Positions 7,951-16,653 of a DNA stretch of 64,000 bases are shown one piece after another. Within the stretch, counting starts at the first letter, position 1; every line of letters starts with the position of its first letter. Below the pieces are notes generated by a model. That model did no database searches. It worked only from the letters and a program-made list of their open reading frames with translations, and had not been told where the DNA came from. Location: assembly GCA_026127925.1 (NCBI GenBank), contig JAJSLM010000002.1:1-64000 (forward strand). Direction: 5' to 3'. The translations under genes and the position numbers were made by a program. The stretch is from Thermoplasmatales archaeon (GTDB lineage: Archaea; Thermoplasmatota; Thermoplasmata; Thermoplasmatales; Thermoplasmataceae).

Positions 7951-9122
7951 CAGTCCACCCCCACTATGTGTACAACTGATGTGGAACCGGTTCCACCCAT
8001 GCTGTGGAGCATAGCAGTCCTTGCATCCTTGACCTGTCGATCACCTGCTTTTCCCTTGAGCTGCATGAATGCCTCAAAGAATTGGCCAACCCCCGACGCA
8101 CCGTACGGGTTGCCCTTGGCCTTGAGTCCTCCCGATGGGTTCATCGGGATTCTTCCATTGAGCTTTATCTCGCTTTCCACAAGATCCTTCGCCTTACCCT
8201 TTGGAGCAAATCCCAGATCCTCGAGTTCAAGAAGGCCGTATATGCTGTAAGAGTCATGAAGTTCGACAAAAGAAAGATCGTCATTCTTCATTTCTGCCTT
8301 TTCCAGCGCCTTTCTCGAGGCTATCTTTGCAGATTCAAGCGTGTACATGGATCTCCTGCTGTGCACGGCAAGATAATCCTGACCCTCCGCCGAACTTATG
8401 ATCCTGATTCCTTCCAGCTTGTTCTTCTTCATGAATTCCTCAGACGCGAGCACTACTGCAGCGGCACCATCGCTTATCGGGCTGCAGTCCATCAGGTTGA
8501 GAGGCTCCGCCACCTGCGGGGATGCCATTGCCTGCTCCATCGTGATCTTGTTCCTGAAATGCGCGTCCGGATTCTTTGATCCGTTAAGGTGATCGTTTAC
8601 CGATACGGCAGCTAAAGCTTCCTTTGGAACGTTGAAGTCACGCATGTACTTTCTGGCAACTATGGCAGCCATGGCAGCAGGGGTGGCGCCAAGAAATGCT
8701 TCCCATTCCCTGTCCAGTATCGAACTTGTAAGATCGAGAATCTCGGAGCCGAATATGTCAGTCATCTTTTCAACACCGCCAACCATGGCAACATCGTATT
8801 CTCCAGACTTTATCGCAAGGAAAGCTTCCCTGACCGCAGCTCCCCCAGAGGCTGTCGAGGCTTCAACCCTGATCGCTGGCATGTCATTTTCCGCCATGCC
8901 AGAGAAATCAGATATTAGGGCACCGATGTTCTCCTGGCTGTTTATTATGCCAGAGAGGCTGTTGCTCCCGTAAAGCACCTGGACGTCCTTGGAGTATATG
9001 CCAGCATTCTGGACGGCAAGGAGTCCTGCGCTGACGGCAAGTTCTCTGAGCGATTTGTCCCACAGTTCACCGAATTTTGTTTCACCTGCACCTATTATAT
9101 AGACATTACTCAATTCCTTCAC
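7950..9122 (-). CDS. Thiolase-fold protein (acetyl-CoA acetyltransferase family) lacking catalytic residues
   Basis: The protein is 390 residues, the usual length for archaeal SCP2-type thiolases, and aligns by eye over its full length (start [40 protein letters not shown]). However, the nucleophile motif normally written E-A-(A/G)-CASG reads EASTASGG, with Thr90 in place of Cys. The HDCF motif reads HDSY (Ser291), and the GH(P/A)xGATG loop reads GNPYGASG (Asn338 for His). All three were checked at codon level (ACA, TCT-type Ser, AAC). It overlaps the HMG-CoA synthase gene by 17 bases. It is either a structural subunit or uses unusual chemistry; a second, active thiolase elsewhere is likely. 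Confidence 0.88.
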   Translation of the reverse strand: MKELSNVYIIGAGETKFGELWDKSLRELAVSAGLLAVQNAGIYSKDVQVLYGSNSLSGIINSQENIGALISDFSGMAENDMPAIRVEASTASGGAAVREAFLAIKSGEYDVAMVGGVEKMTDIFGSEILDLTSSILDREWEAFLGATPAAMAAIVARKYMRDFNVPKEALAAVSVNDHLNGSKNPDAHFRNKITMEQAMASPQVAEPLNLMDCSPISDGAAAVVLASEEFMKKNKLEGIRIISSAEGQDYLAVHSRRSMYTLESAKIASRKALEKAEMKNDDLSFVELHDSYSIYGLLELEDLGFAPKGKAKDLVESEIKLNGRIPMNPSGGLKAKGNPYGASGVGQFFEAFMQLKGKAGDRQVKDARTAMLHSMGGTGSTSVVHIVGVD

Positions 9123-10161
9123 CCACTATGATCTTCTTCTTGAATTTTGCATAGAGCGCATAATCTACCCATCTCACATTGGAAAGCATCTGCTTAATTG
9201 TTGGAGCTGCATTCCTGTCCATCTTTTCTATTTCCTCTGTTACCGTAATGTCGAACGCATCTGATCCTGCACCCGATCCAAAGGATACAGCCAGGATCCG
9301 GTCTCCGGGTTTTGCAACATCCAGTATTGAGGATAGGCCAGTCATCATCGAAGCGGAATACGTGTTTCCTATAACAGGGGTCAGAAGGCCCTGTTTTACC
9401 TGTTCGTCCGTGAAATTGAGAATCTTTCCCGCGCGTGTCGGGAATTTTCCGTTGGGCTGGTGGAATACGGCGAAGTTATAGTCCTTCGGCGTTGTGCCCA
9501 TCCGCTCCATCATCATCTTCGCGGCCGAAATGACATGCCTGAAATAGGCGGGTTCACCAGTGAACCTCTCACCGTGTGTTGGGTAAGGTTCTCCTTCCCT
9601 TCTCCAGAAATCCGGAGTATCTGAGGTTACAGACAATGTATCGTTAATCTCAGCTATGACATCCTTCTTTCCCAGCACGAAAGCTGTTCCTCCGGCCGAG
9701 GCAGTATATTCGAGAACGTCTCCCGGAGCCCCCTGTGATGTATCTGCACCTATTGCCAAACCGTATTCTATATTCCCTGCATCAACCATTGCTTTCACGT
9801 TCTGCATCGCCGCTGTTCCTGCTTTGCACGCAAACTCGTAATCTGCAGAGAACAGCGAAAAATCCGTTCCAATGGCCGACGCCACTATGGTCGCAGAAGG
9901 CTTAACAGCATATGGATGTGATTCGGAGCCTATGAACAGGGCACCTATCCTTTTCGGGTCGATGGCTTTTCTCTTGAGTGCGTTCCTCGCTGCTTCGACC
10001 GAGATCGTTACCGTATCCTCGTCCGGGGCCGGAACAGACTTGCTTAAAACATAAATACCGTTCTTGATCGAATCGGCATCCTCCCCCCAGACCCTTGCAA
10101 TTTCCTCTGGCTTTATCCTGAATATCGGGACATATGAGCCATACGTTACAATTCCAGACAT
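9106..10161 (-). CDS. Hydroxymethylglutaryl-CoA synthase
   Basis: The 351-residue enzyme condenses acetyl-CoA with acetoacetyl-CoA to HMG-CoA, the entry to the mevalonate route for archaeal ether lipids. The catalytic residues are all present: Glu80 in [12 protein letters not shown], Cys112 in [12 protein letters not shown], and His234 in FHQPNGKFP. The length fits archaeal HMGCS. It is first in a three-gene operon with the thiolase-fold and DUF35 proteins. TTTTTAATACA near 10190-10200 on the minus strand is a plausible TATA box about 30 bases before the ATG. Confidence 0.95.
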   Translation of the reverse strand: MSGIVTYGSYVPIFRIKPEEIARVWGEDADSIKNGIYVLSKSVPAPDEDTVTISVEAARNALKRKAIDPKRIGALFIGSESHPYAVKPSATIVASAIGTDFSLFSADYEFACKAGTAAMQNVKAMVDAGNIEYGLAIGADTSQGAPGDVLEYTASAGGTAFVLGKKDVIAEINDTLSVTSDTPDFWRREGEPYPTHGERFTGEPAYFRHVISAAKMMMERMGTTPKDYNFAVFHQPNGKFPTRAGKILNFTDEQVKQGLLTPVIGNTYSASMMTGLSSILDVAKPGDRILAVSFGSGAGSDAFDITVTEEIEKMDRNAAPTIKQMLSNVRWVDYALYAKFKKKIIVGEGIE

Positions 10162-10357
10162 AATATAACCTGTACTTTAAGAGATTAGTTGTATTAAAAA
10201 CTCACGAAATCAAAGACGGCAGTTGACGTATTTTTATCGAGCGGAATCTGAAAAATTAGCCATTATGGTCTTCCGGTACTTTGAATCCGGTAAAAACAGC
10301 GCACCTCAGAATAGTATATATATTGTTTATTAATTTCCTTCTATAAAAGGTGTAGGA

Positions 10358-10573
10358 ATGGTTGATTTAACTCCTAACGAAAAAAAGGTTTACGATGCGA
10401 TTAAGAAGCTCGGTGCGACTTCTGAGGACAAGCTGAAATCCGCAGACGATATCATGAAGGCATCAGGTCTTGGAAAAGCCATAGTCACAGCGGCACTGCA
10501 GACTCTTGCGAGCAAAGGATACGTTAAGAGAGTAGCAAGATCCAAAAGCGCCGGTTATTTTGCTACAAAGTGA
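10358..10573 (+). CDS. Small winged-helix DNA-binding protein
   Basis: This 71-residue basic protein is essentially one winged helix: a helix from NEKKVYDAIKKLG, a DDIMKASGLGK helix, a recognition helix VTAALQTLASKG, and a wing YVKRVARSKSAGYF. There is no ligand or dimer domain. A strong TATA-like run TATATATT at about 10316-10323 lies roughly 35 bases before the ATG, and the AAAGGTG before the start could serve as a ribosome binding site. It stands alone between divergently and convergently placed neighbours. Small size, basic charge and a strong promoter would suit an abundant chromatin-type protein or a global regulator, but nothing here proves that. Confidence 0.8.
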   Translation: MVDLTPNEKKVYDAIKKLGATSEDKLKSADDIMKASGLGKAIVTAALQTLASKGYVKRVARSKSAGYFATK

Positions 10574-10668
10574 ATGCTTTTTCATTCCTTCAATTTGGAA
10601 AGAAGCGTGTGTTCAAGGGCGTATGCTTTAACTTCTTGGCGGGTCAATAATTTTCTTCTAATATCTCA

Positions 10669-10692
10669 TGAGACTGTACTTGTTCGGTCTCA
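10669..10692. repeat. Inverted repeat (possible terminator hairpin)
   Basis: TGAGAC at 10669-10674 pairs perfectly with GTCTCA at 10687-10692 around a 12-base loop. It lies just past the stop of the GDPD gene, which ends at 10698 on the minus strand, and between two convergent genes. On the minus strand it is not followed by a long T run, so a transcription-termination role is only a guess. Confidence 0.35.
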
Positions 10693-10697
10693 GGAAG

Positions 10698-11459
10698 TTA
10701 CTTTTTTAGGAACTTATCAGGATTGTCCGTAACGATTCCGTAAAGCTCCACATTGATTGCTGATATTTCCGATGGATCGTTTACCGTCCATGGAGATATT
10801 TTGGTTCCATGAATATCATGCATCTTATGGCCTTTCAGGAGAGTGTATTCTGGAAGGAGATGGTCGATATGCTGCCTGTCGATAAACTCCTGCAGATCGC
10901 CGATAGAAAAATAGTTTAGTGAATCCGAAGAAACATCAAGGCCAATCTCGATCTTGCTTGACAGTTCCCTGATCCTTTCTATAGAAAGTGGGTTAAAGGA
11001 TATGATTTTTGCAGTGTCTGAAGCTCCGTGATCATTTACCAGTTCCAGTACCCTTGCGGGAAGATCAGGGTAGCATGGCGTCCCATTGTCCCTAACGGTC
11101 TTTAGCTCAATAAAAATCTGCTTTTCTCCAAGTTCCGACAGGACTTCATCCAGGGTTGGCACCGCTATGTCTGTTCCTGGGAAGCGGTATCGTTTAATCG
11201 TGTCGAGATCGAGATCATTTATTTCAGCATCCACGCCAAGCAATCGTTTTAGATTGAAGTCATGAAAGACGACGATTTTTTTGTCCTTTGTAAAATGAAC
11301 ATCAAGTTCCACAGCGTCCGACCCTATCCTGAAGGCATCTACGAACGCCGGGATCGTATTTTCCGGATAATTTTTCCTGAATCCTCTGTGTGCTATAATT
11401 TTCACGTCCCACTGATTGGGAGAATTTATTAAAATTATACTGTGTTGTTGGGTTTCCAT
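10698..11459 (-). CDS. Glycerophosphodiester phosphodiesterase (GDPD)
   Basis: The 253-residue TIM-barrel enzyme hydrolyses glycerophosphodiesters to glycerol phosphate and an alcohol. It shows the GDPD signature: HRG at 24-26, metal ligands Glu51 and Asp53 in AVELDVHFTKD, catalytic His66 in VVFHD, and a later IELK strand. No signal peptide is present, so it is cytoplasmic. A TATA-like GATAATACA near 11480-11490 (minus strand) supports the ATG at 11459; a GTG at 11405 just before KIIAHRGF is an alternative start. It is divergent from the AbiE pair and shares a 156-base intergenic region with it. Confidence 0.9.
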   Translation of the reverse strand: METQQHSIILINSPNQWDVKIIAHRGFRKNYPENTIPAFVDAFRIGSDAVELDVHFTKDKKIVVFHDFNLKRLLGVDAEINDLDLDTIKRYRFPGTDIAVPTLDEVLSELGEKQIFIELKTVRDNGTPCYPDLPARVLELVNDHGASDTAKIISFNPLSIERIRELSSKIEIGLDVSSDSLNYFSIGDLQEFIDRQHIDHLLPEYTLLKGHKMHDIHGTKISPWTVNDPSEISAINVELYGIVTDNPDKFLKK

Positions 11460-11502
11460 TAAATCTGGAACAAAGAGTCATGTATTATCATCTATATTCT
11501 AC

Positions 11503-11516
11503 GGACTTAGCAGTCC
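11503..11516. promoter_or_regulatory. Inverted repeat 1 upstream of the AbiE operon
   Basis: GGACT-TAGC-AGTCC is a 5-bp-arm inverted repeat in the divergent GDPD/AbiE promoter region. It shares the GGAC...GTCC core with the stronger palindrome at 11557-11574. AbiEi antitoxins are known to repress their own promoter by binding inverted repeats, so this is a candidate second operator. Confidence 0.4.
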
Positions 11517-11556
11517 ATGGTTCTTTTTCAGAGATTATATATTAAATTGCATTATA

Positions 11557-11574
11557 ATGGACAAAATTGTCCAT
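11557..11574. promoter_or_regulatory. Perfect palindromic operator candidate of the AbiE operon
   Basis: ATGGACAAAATTGTCCAT has perfect 8-bp arms (ATGGACAA / TTGTCCAT) around two A residues. It lies between a TATA-like TTATATATTA at 11535-11544 and a second one (AAAAATATATT) at 11585-11595, so binding there would cover the promoter or the transcript start in either case. The GTG of the antitoxin gene is at 11616. Confidence 0.55.
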
Positions 11575-11615
11575 ATTAATGGATAAAAATATATTCGATT
11601 AAAGACTATCAGATC

Positions 11616-12311
11616 GTGAACATTTATAGTATATTGGAAAACCTGAGGAAATCCGGCATGGCAGTATTTAATTCACTAGAGTTTCAAAGGTTTGCGGGCA
11701 TATCTCAAGATTCGGTTCCGAAATATATTATGCGTATGAAGGAGAGAGGTTTGCTACTCGGTGTGGAAAAAGGAAAAATATCCATAACCGAAGATCCTTT
11801 TATAGTGGCATCCCAGATAGCATACCCTTCATATATATCATTCACAACCGGCCTCTATTTGAATAATTTGATGGAGCAGACTGTTGACAAAATATTTGTT
11901 GCAACGCCTGTTAGGAGGAACAAATTGGCGTTCAATGGGATGGACATAATTTTTGTTCACTTTAACCCATCTATGATGTTTGGGTACCAAAAACATAGAC
12001 AGGAAAATTCATACATTGTGTTCGGGGAACCAGAAAAAATAATACTGGATATGCTTTACAAACCATGGATTGCTAATCTGTCGTACGTCCTGGATATCAT
12101 GAAACAGATTGATGTTAAAAAATTATTAGGTTTTGTCTCCTCGGTAAAGGAAGAATCGGTAAAAAGACGGCTATTTTATTTACTGGATTACAGTGGTATA
12201 AGTGTAGATGCAAGCGATTTTAAAGTTATATACACACTGAATCCCCATAATAAGTTCAGGGGGAAGTATGTCAGCAAATGGAAAATATACGACAATGAGG
12301 TGAACTTTTGA
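11616..12311 (+). CDS. AbiEi-like antitoxin / transcriptional repressor
   Basis: This 231-residue protein starts with a GTG. Residues 1-60 form a winged helix (ILENLRKSG, then FQRFAGISQDSVPKYIMRMKERG, then a wing), and the remainder matches the AbiEi layout: a SYISFTTGLYLNNLM segment and a later VFGEPEKIILDMLYKP segment typical of such antitoxins. In type IV AbiE systems this protein represses the operon and neutralises the nucleotidyltransferase toxin without stable binding. The toxin gene overlaps its stop by 4 bases. The inverted repeats upstream fit autoregulation. Confidence 0.8.
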   Translation: MNIYSILENLRKSGMAVFNSLEFQRFAGISQDSVPKYIMRMKERGLLLGVEKGKISITEDPFIVASQIAYPSYISFTTGLYLNNLMEQTVDKIFVATPVRRNKLAFNGMDIIFVHFNPSMMFGYQKHRQENSYIVFGEPEKIILDMLYKPWIANLSYVLDIMKQIDVKKLLGFVSSVKEESVKRRLFYLLDYSGISVDASDFKVIYTLNPHNKFRGKYVSKWKIYDNEVNF

Positions 12312-13075
12312 TTGACAGGAGCGATATTTTAAGTCTGAGCAAATTGAACTCGTTGAAGCCATTTCAGCAGGAAAAAAATTACATACAGACGTTGATGTTG
12401 CGTTCTATTTACCGAAGTGCAAACAGCTTCATTTTTAAGGGTGGTACGGCGCTATTTTTTTTCTACAGGTTACCTAGATTTTCTGAGGATCTGGATTTCA
12501 ATGACCTGTATGGGACAGACGAACAGAGAATAATTGAAACCTTGCACAGGGACCTACTGTTAGTCGGCATCGAAAATAGGTTTAAGATCACTTCCTCAAA
12601 CGAAGCCTCAGCAACATACCAGTTCTCGGTCAAAGGTCCTTTGTATACATCCGAAGTTTCGGGCTTGACAGTAAAGGTAGACATTAGCAAGCGCGAAAAA
12701 ACACTGAGGAAACCAAAGGTAATGCAGATCGATTCCCAGTACAGGGATGTACTCCCGTTTAGCGCAATTGTCATGGATATTAGTGAGATTAAGGCAGAAA
12801 AGGTTAGAGCAGTAATTACGCGGGACAAGGCGCGCGACGTTTATGATATTTTTTTCCTCATGAGAAATTTTGGAGATACGATTGACAAGGACCTCGTGAA
12901 TCTAAAGCTTGGATATTATGGAAGAAAATTTTCAATTGAGGAGTTTGCTGAATCTTTGAACAGGAAGAAATCAAAATGGATCAGTGAGCTGAGTTCGATC
13001 GTAATAGGAGAGATACCAGATGTGAACGACGTAGTATCCTCAATTATGGTATCGGCGGAAAAGCACCTTGTTTGA
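12308..13075 (+). CDS. AbiEii/AbiGii-family nucleotidyltransferase toxin
   Basis: The 255-residue protein belongs to the DUF1814 nucleotidyltransferases. It has the GG-(S/T) motif FKGGTALF (43-50), the metal-binding pair SEDLDF (59-64, Asp61 and Asp63), a third Asp125 in VKVDIS, and the conserved KVRAVITRDKARDVYDIFFL helix region (165-184). All expected catalytic residues are present, so the toxin should be active. It starts with TTG overlapping the AbiEi stop, preceded by GAGGTGA as ribosome binding site. Such toxins add nucleotides to tRNA or otherwise stop growth during phage attack. The next gene is about 280 bases on, and that gap shows nothing recognisable. Confidence 0.88.
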   Translation: MIDRSDILSLSKLNSLKPFQQEKNYIQTLMLRSIYRSANSFIFKGGTALFFFYRLPRFSEDLDFNDLYGTDEQRIIETLHRDLLLVGIENRFKITSSNEASATYQFSVKGPLYTSEVSGLTVKVDISKREKTLRKPKVMQIDSQYRDVLPFSAIVMDISEIKAEKVRAVITRDKARDVYDIFFLMRNFGDTIDKDLVNLKLGYYGRKFSIEEFAESLNRKKSKWISELSSIVIGEIPDVNDVVSSIMVSAEKHLV

Positions 13076-13358
13076 ACCAGGGCAAGGTTTAGCAGTGAAT
13101 CTGGCTGTAATTAATGTTAGAACAAATTTTGAGACTGTTAAATCCTGAAAATAGAATCTAAGCCATAGGAAAAAAGGGAATGTCGATCAGTCCGGAAATG
13201 GGAGTAACTACGAGTGTGAGAGGAAAATAAACGAGATACTATAGAAAAATGTGTCTGAAATGAACTCATCCCTACTTGATATACAAATTGGATATCTTTA
13301 TATTGTAGGACTCCATAAATAGATTTGTTCACAGAACCATAATTGGGTAGAAAGCAAC

Positions 13359-14522
13359 ATGACGACATTAATCCTTAACGTTGACCGCGATAACGACTTC
13401 GGAGAGAAAGCGAATTTCAATGGGCCAGTCGTAGGATTGGAAAATTGCCACATTGCCGCCGAAAAACTCATGGAAGTGGACCCTGAAGATTCTGACGCAA
13501 ATGCTTTGTTTGGCGCAATTAAGCACTATCGCGATCTCAAGAAAGAAGACGAGGATGTGGAGATAGCACTCGTTACAGGGGATAAAAATGTCGGTGAGGT
13601 TTCCGACAGAAAACTTGGGAAGCAGCTTGAACAGCTTCTCTCGGGCAATAAGTACAGCGGAGTCATCCTTGTAACAGATGGAGCGGAGGATGACTACATC
13701 GTTCCTCTGATAGTCTCATTCAAGAAGATAGAGTACGTCAAACATATAATCGTGAGGCACAACCAGAACATTGAATCACTATATTATTACATTGTCAGGG
13801 CTATACAGGATAAGAGGCTTGTAAACAAGTTCATAATCCCGATAGGCCTTATTCTGCTGGCGTATGGTGTCGTGTCGGTTGTTCTCCTGAGCTATAACTG
13901 GGTGACAGCAAAGATAACATACCTTGATCCGAGCATTGCCGCGTTGACCGTTGTTACGATAGTCATTGGTGCGTATCTGCTCGAGAAGGGCTTTGAGATC
14001 GGAAAATCTACGCAGCAGATGGTTGGGAGGATGTGGGATTACGCATCTGAAACCAGGATACTATTTCTTTCTTATATAATTGCCATTGGCTTAATATTCG
14101 TTGGAATAGCATACAGTTACGCATCTGCAAGGGCCATAGTCAATTCTCCGTTTAACAGCGTCCTTGTTTTTCTTAGCGTTTTTACATGGTGGGTCCTTGC
14201 CTCCATTTTTGTAAGGGAAGTGGGCCTTTCCCTTGAACTTTACACAAACGGGGAACATGGCGGTGTGTCCAAATCCTTATTCGGAGTGACATTCTCTGCT
14301 TCCATAGCATTCATAGTTTACGGAATAATAAGTTATATCCGGTTCCTTCTTCTGTTCACATCTTTTACCACAGGGATACTCAGTGTCTTCTATATTGTCC
14401 TTGGAGTAATAATAGCCATCCTCTCTGCACTTGTGCACAGGTACTTCAACGAGAAGGGTGTCTCTTCCAGCAATGTCAAAGTGGAAAGCAACACCCCAGA
14501 TGGGCCTGCAGATAACAAATGA
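13359..14522 (+). CDS. DUF373 family membrane protein
   Basis: The 387-residue protein matches the archaeal DUF373 family. The soluble N-terminal part begins TLILNVDRDNDFG, continues with a conserved NCHIAAEKLMEVDPEDSDAN segment and IALVTGD, and resembles a Toprim-like or nucleotide-binding fold. Six hydrophobic segments follow from about 150 to 370, ending in a polar tail. Its function is unknown. The ATG of the MptE-like gene overlaps its stop (ATGA), so the two are coexpressed. A TATA-like CTTTATATTG lies at about 13295-13305. Confidence 0.85.
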   Translation: MTTLILNVDRDNDFGEKANFNGPVVGLENCHIAAEKLMEVDPEDSDANALFGAIKHYRDLKKEDEDVEIALVTGDKNVGEVSDRKLGKQLEQLLSGNKYSGVILVTDGAEDDYIVPLIVSFKKIEYVKHIIVRHNQNIESLYYYIVRAIQDKRLVNKFIIPIGLILLAYGVVSVVLLSYNWVTAKITYLDPSIAALTVVTIVIGAYLLEKGFEIGKSTQQMVGRMWDYASETRILFLSYIIAIGLIFVGIAYSYASARAIVNSPFNSVLVFLSVFTWWVLASIFVREVGLSLELYTNGEHGGVSKSLFGVTFSASIAFIVYGIISYIRFLLLFTSFTTGILSVFYIVLGVIIAILSALVHRYFNEKGVSSSNVKVESNTPDGPADNK

Positions 14523-15193
14523 ACTTGAATGAATGGAATGCTGTTTATGATCGTATATCTCGCGATCTTGGTTTTTCAAAGGAGTTGGATTTCAAAAGTT
14601 CCAGGATACTCTCCTCGATTCTTGGGTCATCTTCAGGCCTTGCCATTACGGAAAAATTTCGTGGAAAGAATGCTTACGTTGTTGGGAATGCGCCGGATCT
14701 GAAAAATTATCTTGAAAAGAGGACCGGGGAAGTATCAATAGTTGCGGACTCTGCGATAGATACCTATCTTGAACTTGTTGGCATGCCGGATATAATAGTT
14801 ACGGATCTTGACGGTGACATTCCTGCCATGCTCAAATGCAATGAATCAGGGACACTATGTTTGATACATGCCCATGGAGACAATATTGGTTTGATAGAAG
14901 AGTGGTCCAGGAAATTCACAGGGCCAAGGATTGGAACGACACAGAACCAGCCACTTGATAATATATTCAATTTCTTCGGGTTCACGGATGGAGACAGGGC
15001 AGCTTTTTTCGCAAATTATCTTAATTCCAGGGAGATTCGCCTTGTAGGATTCGACTTCAAGAATCCTTCGTACAAAAGTGGCGGAAATAGAGAACGAAAA
15101 CTAAAGAAGCTTACGTGGGCTAAGTTCCTCCTGGACTTGCTTTCTAAGGAGAGGGGAACGGAGTTAATTGAGGGCGGCGTTATTCTTCTTTAA
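14519..15193 (+). CDS. mptE: 6-hydroxymethyl-7,8-dihydropterin pyrophosphokinase (MptE-like, DUF115)
   Basis: This 224-residue protein belongs to the DUF115/MptE family, which pyrophosphorylates 6-hydroxymethyl-dihydropterin in archaeal pterin cofactor synthesis. It contains AYVVGNAPDL, VADSAIDTYLELVGMPDIIV followed by TDLDGDI (the metal/nucleotide-binding DLDGD), HAHGDN and TTQNQ, all hallmarks of the family. It overlaps DUF373 by 4 bases upstream and the convergent comB-like gene by 14 bases downstream. The final product (folate-like or tetrahydromethanopterin-like) cannot be told from this window. Confidence 0.88.
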   Translation: MNLNEWNAVYDRISRDLGFSKELDFKSSRILSSILGSSSGLAITEKFRGKNAYVVGNAPDLKNYLEKRTGEVSIVADSAIDTYLELVGMPDIIVTDLDGDIPAMLKCNESGTLCLIHAHGDNIGLIEEWSRKFTGPRIGTTQNQPLDNIFNFFGFTDGDRAAFFANYLNSREIRLVGFDFKNPSYKSGGNRERKLKKLTWAKFLLDLLSKERGTELIEGGVILL

Positions 15194-15833
15194 TAATTTC
15201 GGATCCATTGAAAACTACCGGAAATTTTGCTATGTCAAGCTTCAGGGAAGCTTCCACATCGCCTGATGATCCGATAAGCCTGAGCCTTCTTGCTCCATTT
15301 GAATTTCTGATCTTTTCCGCGTAATCTTCAAAATCTGGATTCTCGTTCAACAGGAGTTTCTGCAAATAGCTTGAGAAAATATAGTCCTCATCGGCAGAGC
15401 CATCCGGTCTCCCAGACATGACTATCTCCACGGTCTTCTCATTCATGAGGGAAATTTGTGTGGCTTCTGCGTTCAGGAACGATGAGATGTAAACCTTGTC
15501 GTTTCCATATATCTTTTTCAGGACCAGTGTTCCGTTTGTTGACGTAAAAATAACAGTTTTTCCATAAAAATTAATCTTTGACAGAATTGATGGCGAGTTA
15601 TTGAAATCGAAGCCAGGAACCTTGAATCCGAAACGTTCGCCAATAAGCACGTAGGATGGATTTTTTGATTTCATCCTCTTTGCGTCGCCTACACTGTACA
15701 TCGGTATTATCTTCTCGGCACCTTTCAGAAGGATCATCGGGATGGAACTGGTTGATCGAAATATGTCTACCAGGACTTTTGTCGAATCACTGAACTTTCC
15801 AGTTTTTCTTCCCTCGGTTATTAGGACTTCCAA
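15180..15833 (-). CDS. 2-phosphosulfolactate phosphatase family protein (ComB-like)
   Basis: The 217-residue protein shows the ComB signature: VLVDIFRSTSSI near the start, the GERFG-x-x-VPGFDFNNSP block and FTSTNGT, then SFLNAEA. ComB removes phosphate from 2-phosphosulfolactate in coenzyme M synthesis in methanogens, but homologues occur in many non-methanogens, where the substrate is not settled. It starts near a TATATATGG run at about 15842-15850 that probably also serves the region upstream of L11. I call the family with confidence, not the substrate. Confidence 0.82.
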   Translation of the reverse strand: MEVLITEGRKTGKFSDSTKVLVDIFRSTSSIPMILLKGAEKIIPMYSVGDAKRMKSKNPSYVLIGERFGFKVPGFDFNNSPSILSKINFYGKTVIFTSTNGTLVLKKIYGNDKVYISSFLNAEATQISLMNEKTVEIVMSGRPDGSADEDYIFSSYLQKLLLNENPDFEDYAEKIRNSNGARRLRLIGSSGDVEASLKLDIAKFPVVFNGSEIIKEE

Positions 15834-15964
15834 CGAAACGGATATATATGGATCATTAAAGAACTATTCAGGTCATAATTTTTGAAAATGAAAAAAATAA
15901 TGAACGATCAAAAACATTAATGAGGGTAAAATGGATATGGCGAAAATAAAGAGGTAACATATAA

Positions 15965-16435
15965 ATGCCACAATCTGTATCAACTATGGTAGAAGGGGGT
16001 AAAGCTACAAGCGGTCCTCCACTTGGTCCTGCACTCGGCCCACTGGGCCTGAACATGGGGCAGGTTATAAAGGATATCAACGAGTTAACAAAAGACTTCA
16101 AGGGACTTCAGGTCCCAGTTACTGTGATCGTTACGGATCCTGCCAACAAGAAATATGAGATAAAGGTTGGCATGCCCCCAACATCAGCGCTACTTAAAAA
16201 AGAACTGGGCATAGAAAAAGGATCGGGCAAGCGGAAGGAAACAATAGCCGGGAACATTACGATCGACCAGATAAAGAAAGTTGCGTCTTCAAAGATTGAG
16301 AAGTTACTTTCAAACGACATTAAGGCAGCTGTCCTTGAAGTTGCCGGTACATGTGTTTCAATGGGAATAACAATAGACGGAAAGGACCCGAAAGAATTTC
16401 AAAAGCTTGTGAAGAGCGGAGAGATCAAGCTCTAG
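15965..16435 (+). CDS. rpl11: Large ribosomal subunit protein L11 (uL11)
   Basis: The 156-residue protein is the stalk-base protein that binds the GTPase-centre rRNA with P0. The N-terminal GPPLGPALGPLGLNMG, then VPVTVIV, and a C-terminal rRNA-binding domain with AGNITIDQIKKVA and AGTCVSMGITI are diagnostic. The length suits archaeal L11. GAGGT lies 9 bases before the ATG. In this genome L11 is separated from L1 by about 220 bases carrying its own TATA-like boxes, rather than being in a tight L11-L1 operon. Confidence 0.97.
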   Translation: MPQSVSTMVEGGKATSGPPLGPALGPLGLNMGQVIKDINELTKDFKGLQVPVTVIVTDPANKKYEIKVGMPPTSALLKKELGIEKGSGKRKETIAGNITIDQIKKVASSKIEKLLSNDIKAAVLEVAGTCVSMGITIDGKDPKEFQKLVKSGEIKL

Positions 16436-16610
16436 GATCCTTATTGTCAGTTGAAACAAGAAGAGTGATATTTAAAGTAACATATACTATTTAAGACTCA
16501 CGTCAAGAGTTGCTAAGGTTAATATCTACCTTTGATCTTGCGGTGTACAGGCATCGACTGTAATATGTTCGTTCAAAATAGACGGAAGGACTTATGGTTT
16601 TGCTGTAATT

Positions 16611-16642
16611 GGTAGGAGAAGGTTATCTTCGCTGGCACTACC
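16611..16642 (+). promoter_or_regulatory. Candidate L1-binding autoregulatory hairpin in the L1-P0-P1 leader
   Basis: The leader folds as GGUAG (16611-16615), GA (16616-16617), GAAG (16618-16621), a 5-base loop, CUUC (16627-16630), GCUGGCA (16631-16637), CUACC (16638-16642). Two stems flank an asymmetric loop with GA on the short side and a G-rich purine stretch on the long side. That is the architecture of the L1 site in 23S rRNA and in methanococcal L1 mRNA as I recall them. The ribosome binding site GGGTGA follows at once (16643-16648), so bound L1 would block initiation at the TTG at 16654. Confidence 0.6.
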
Positions 16643-16653
16643 GGGTGATTGAA

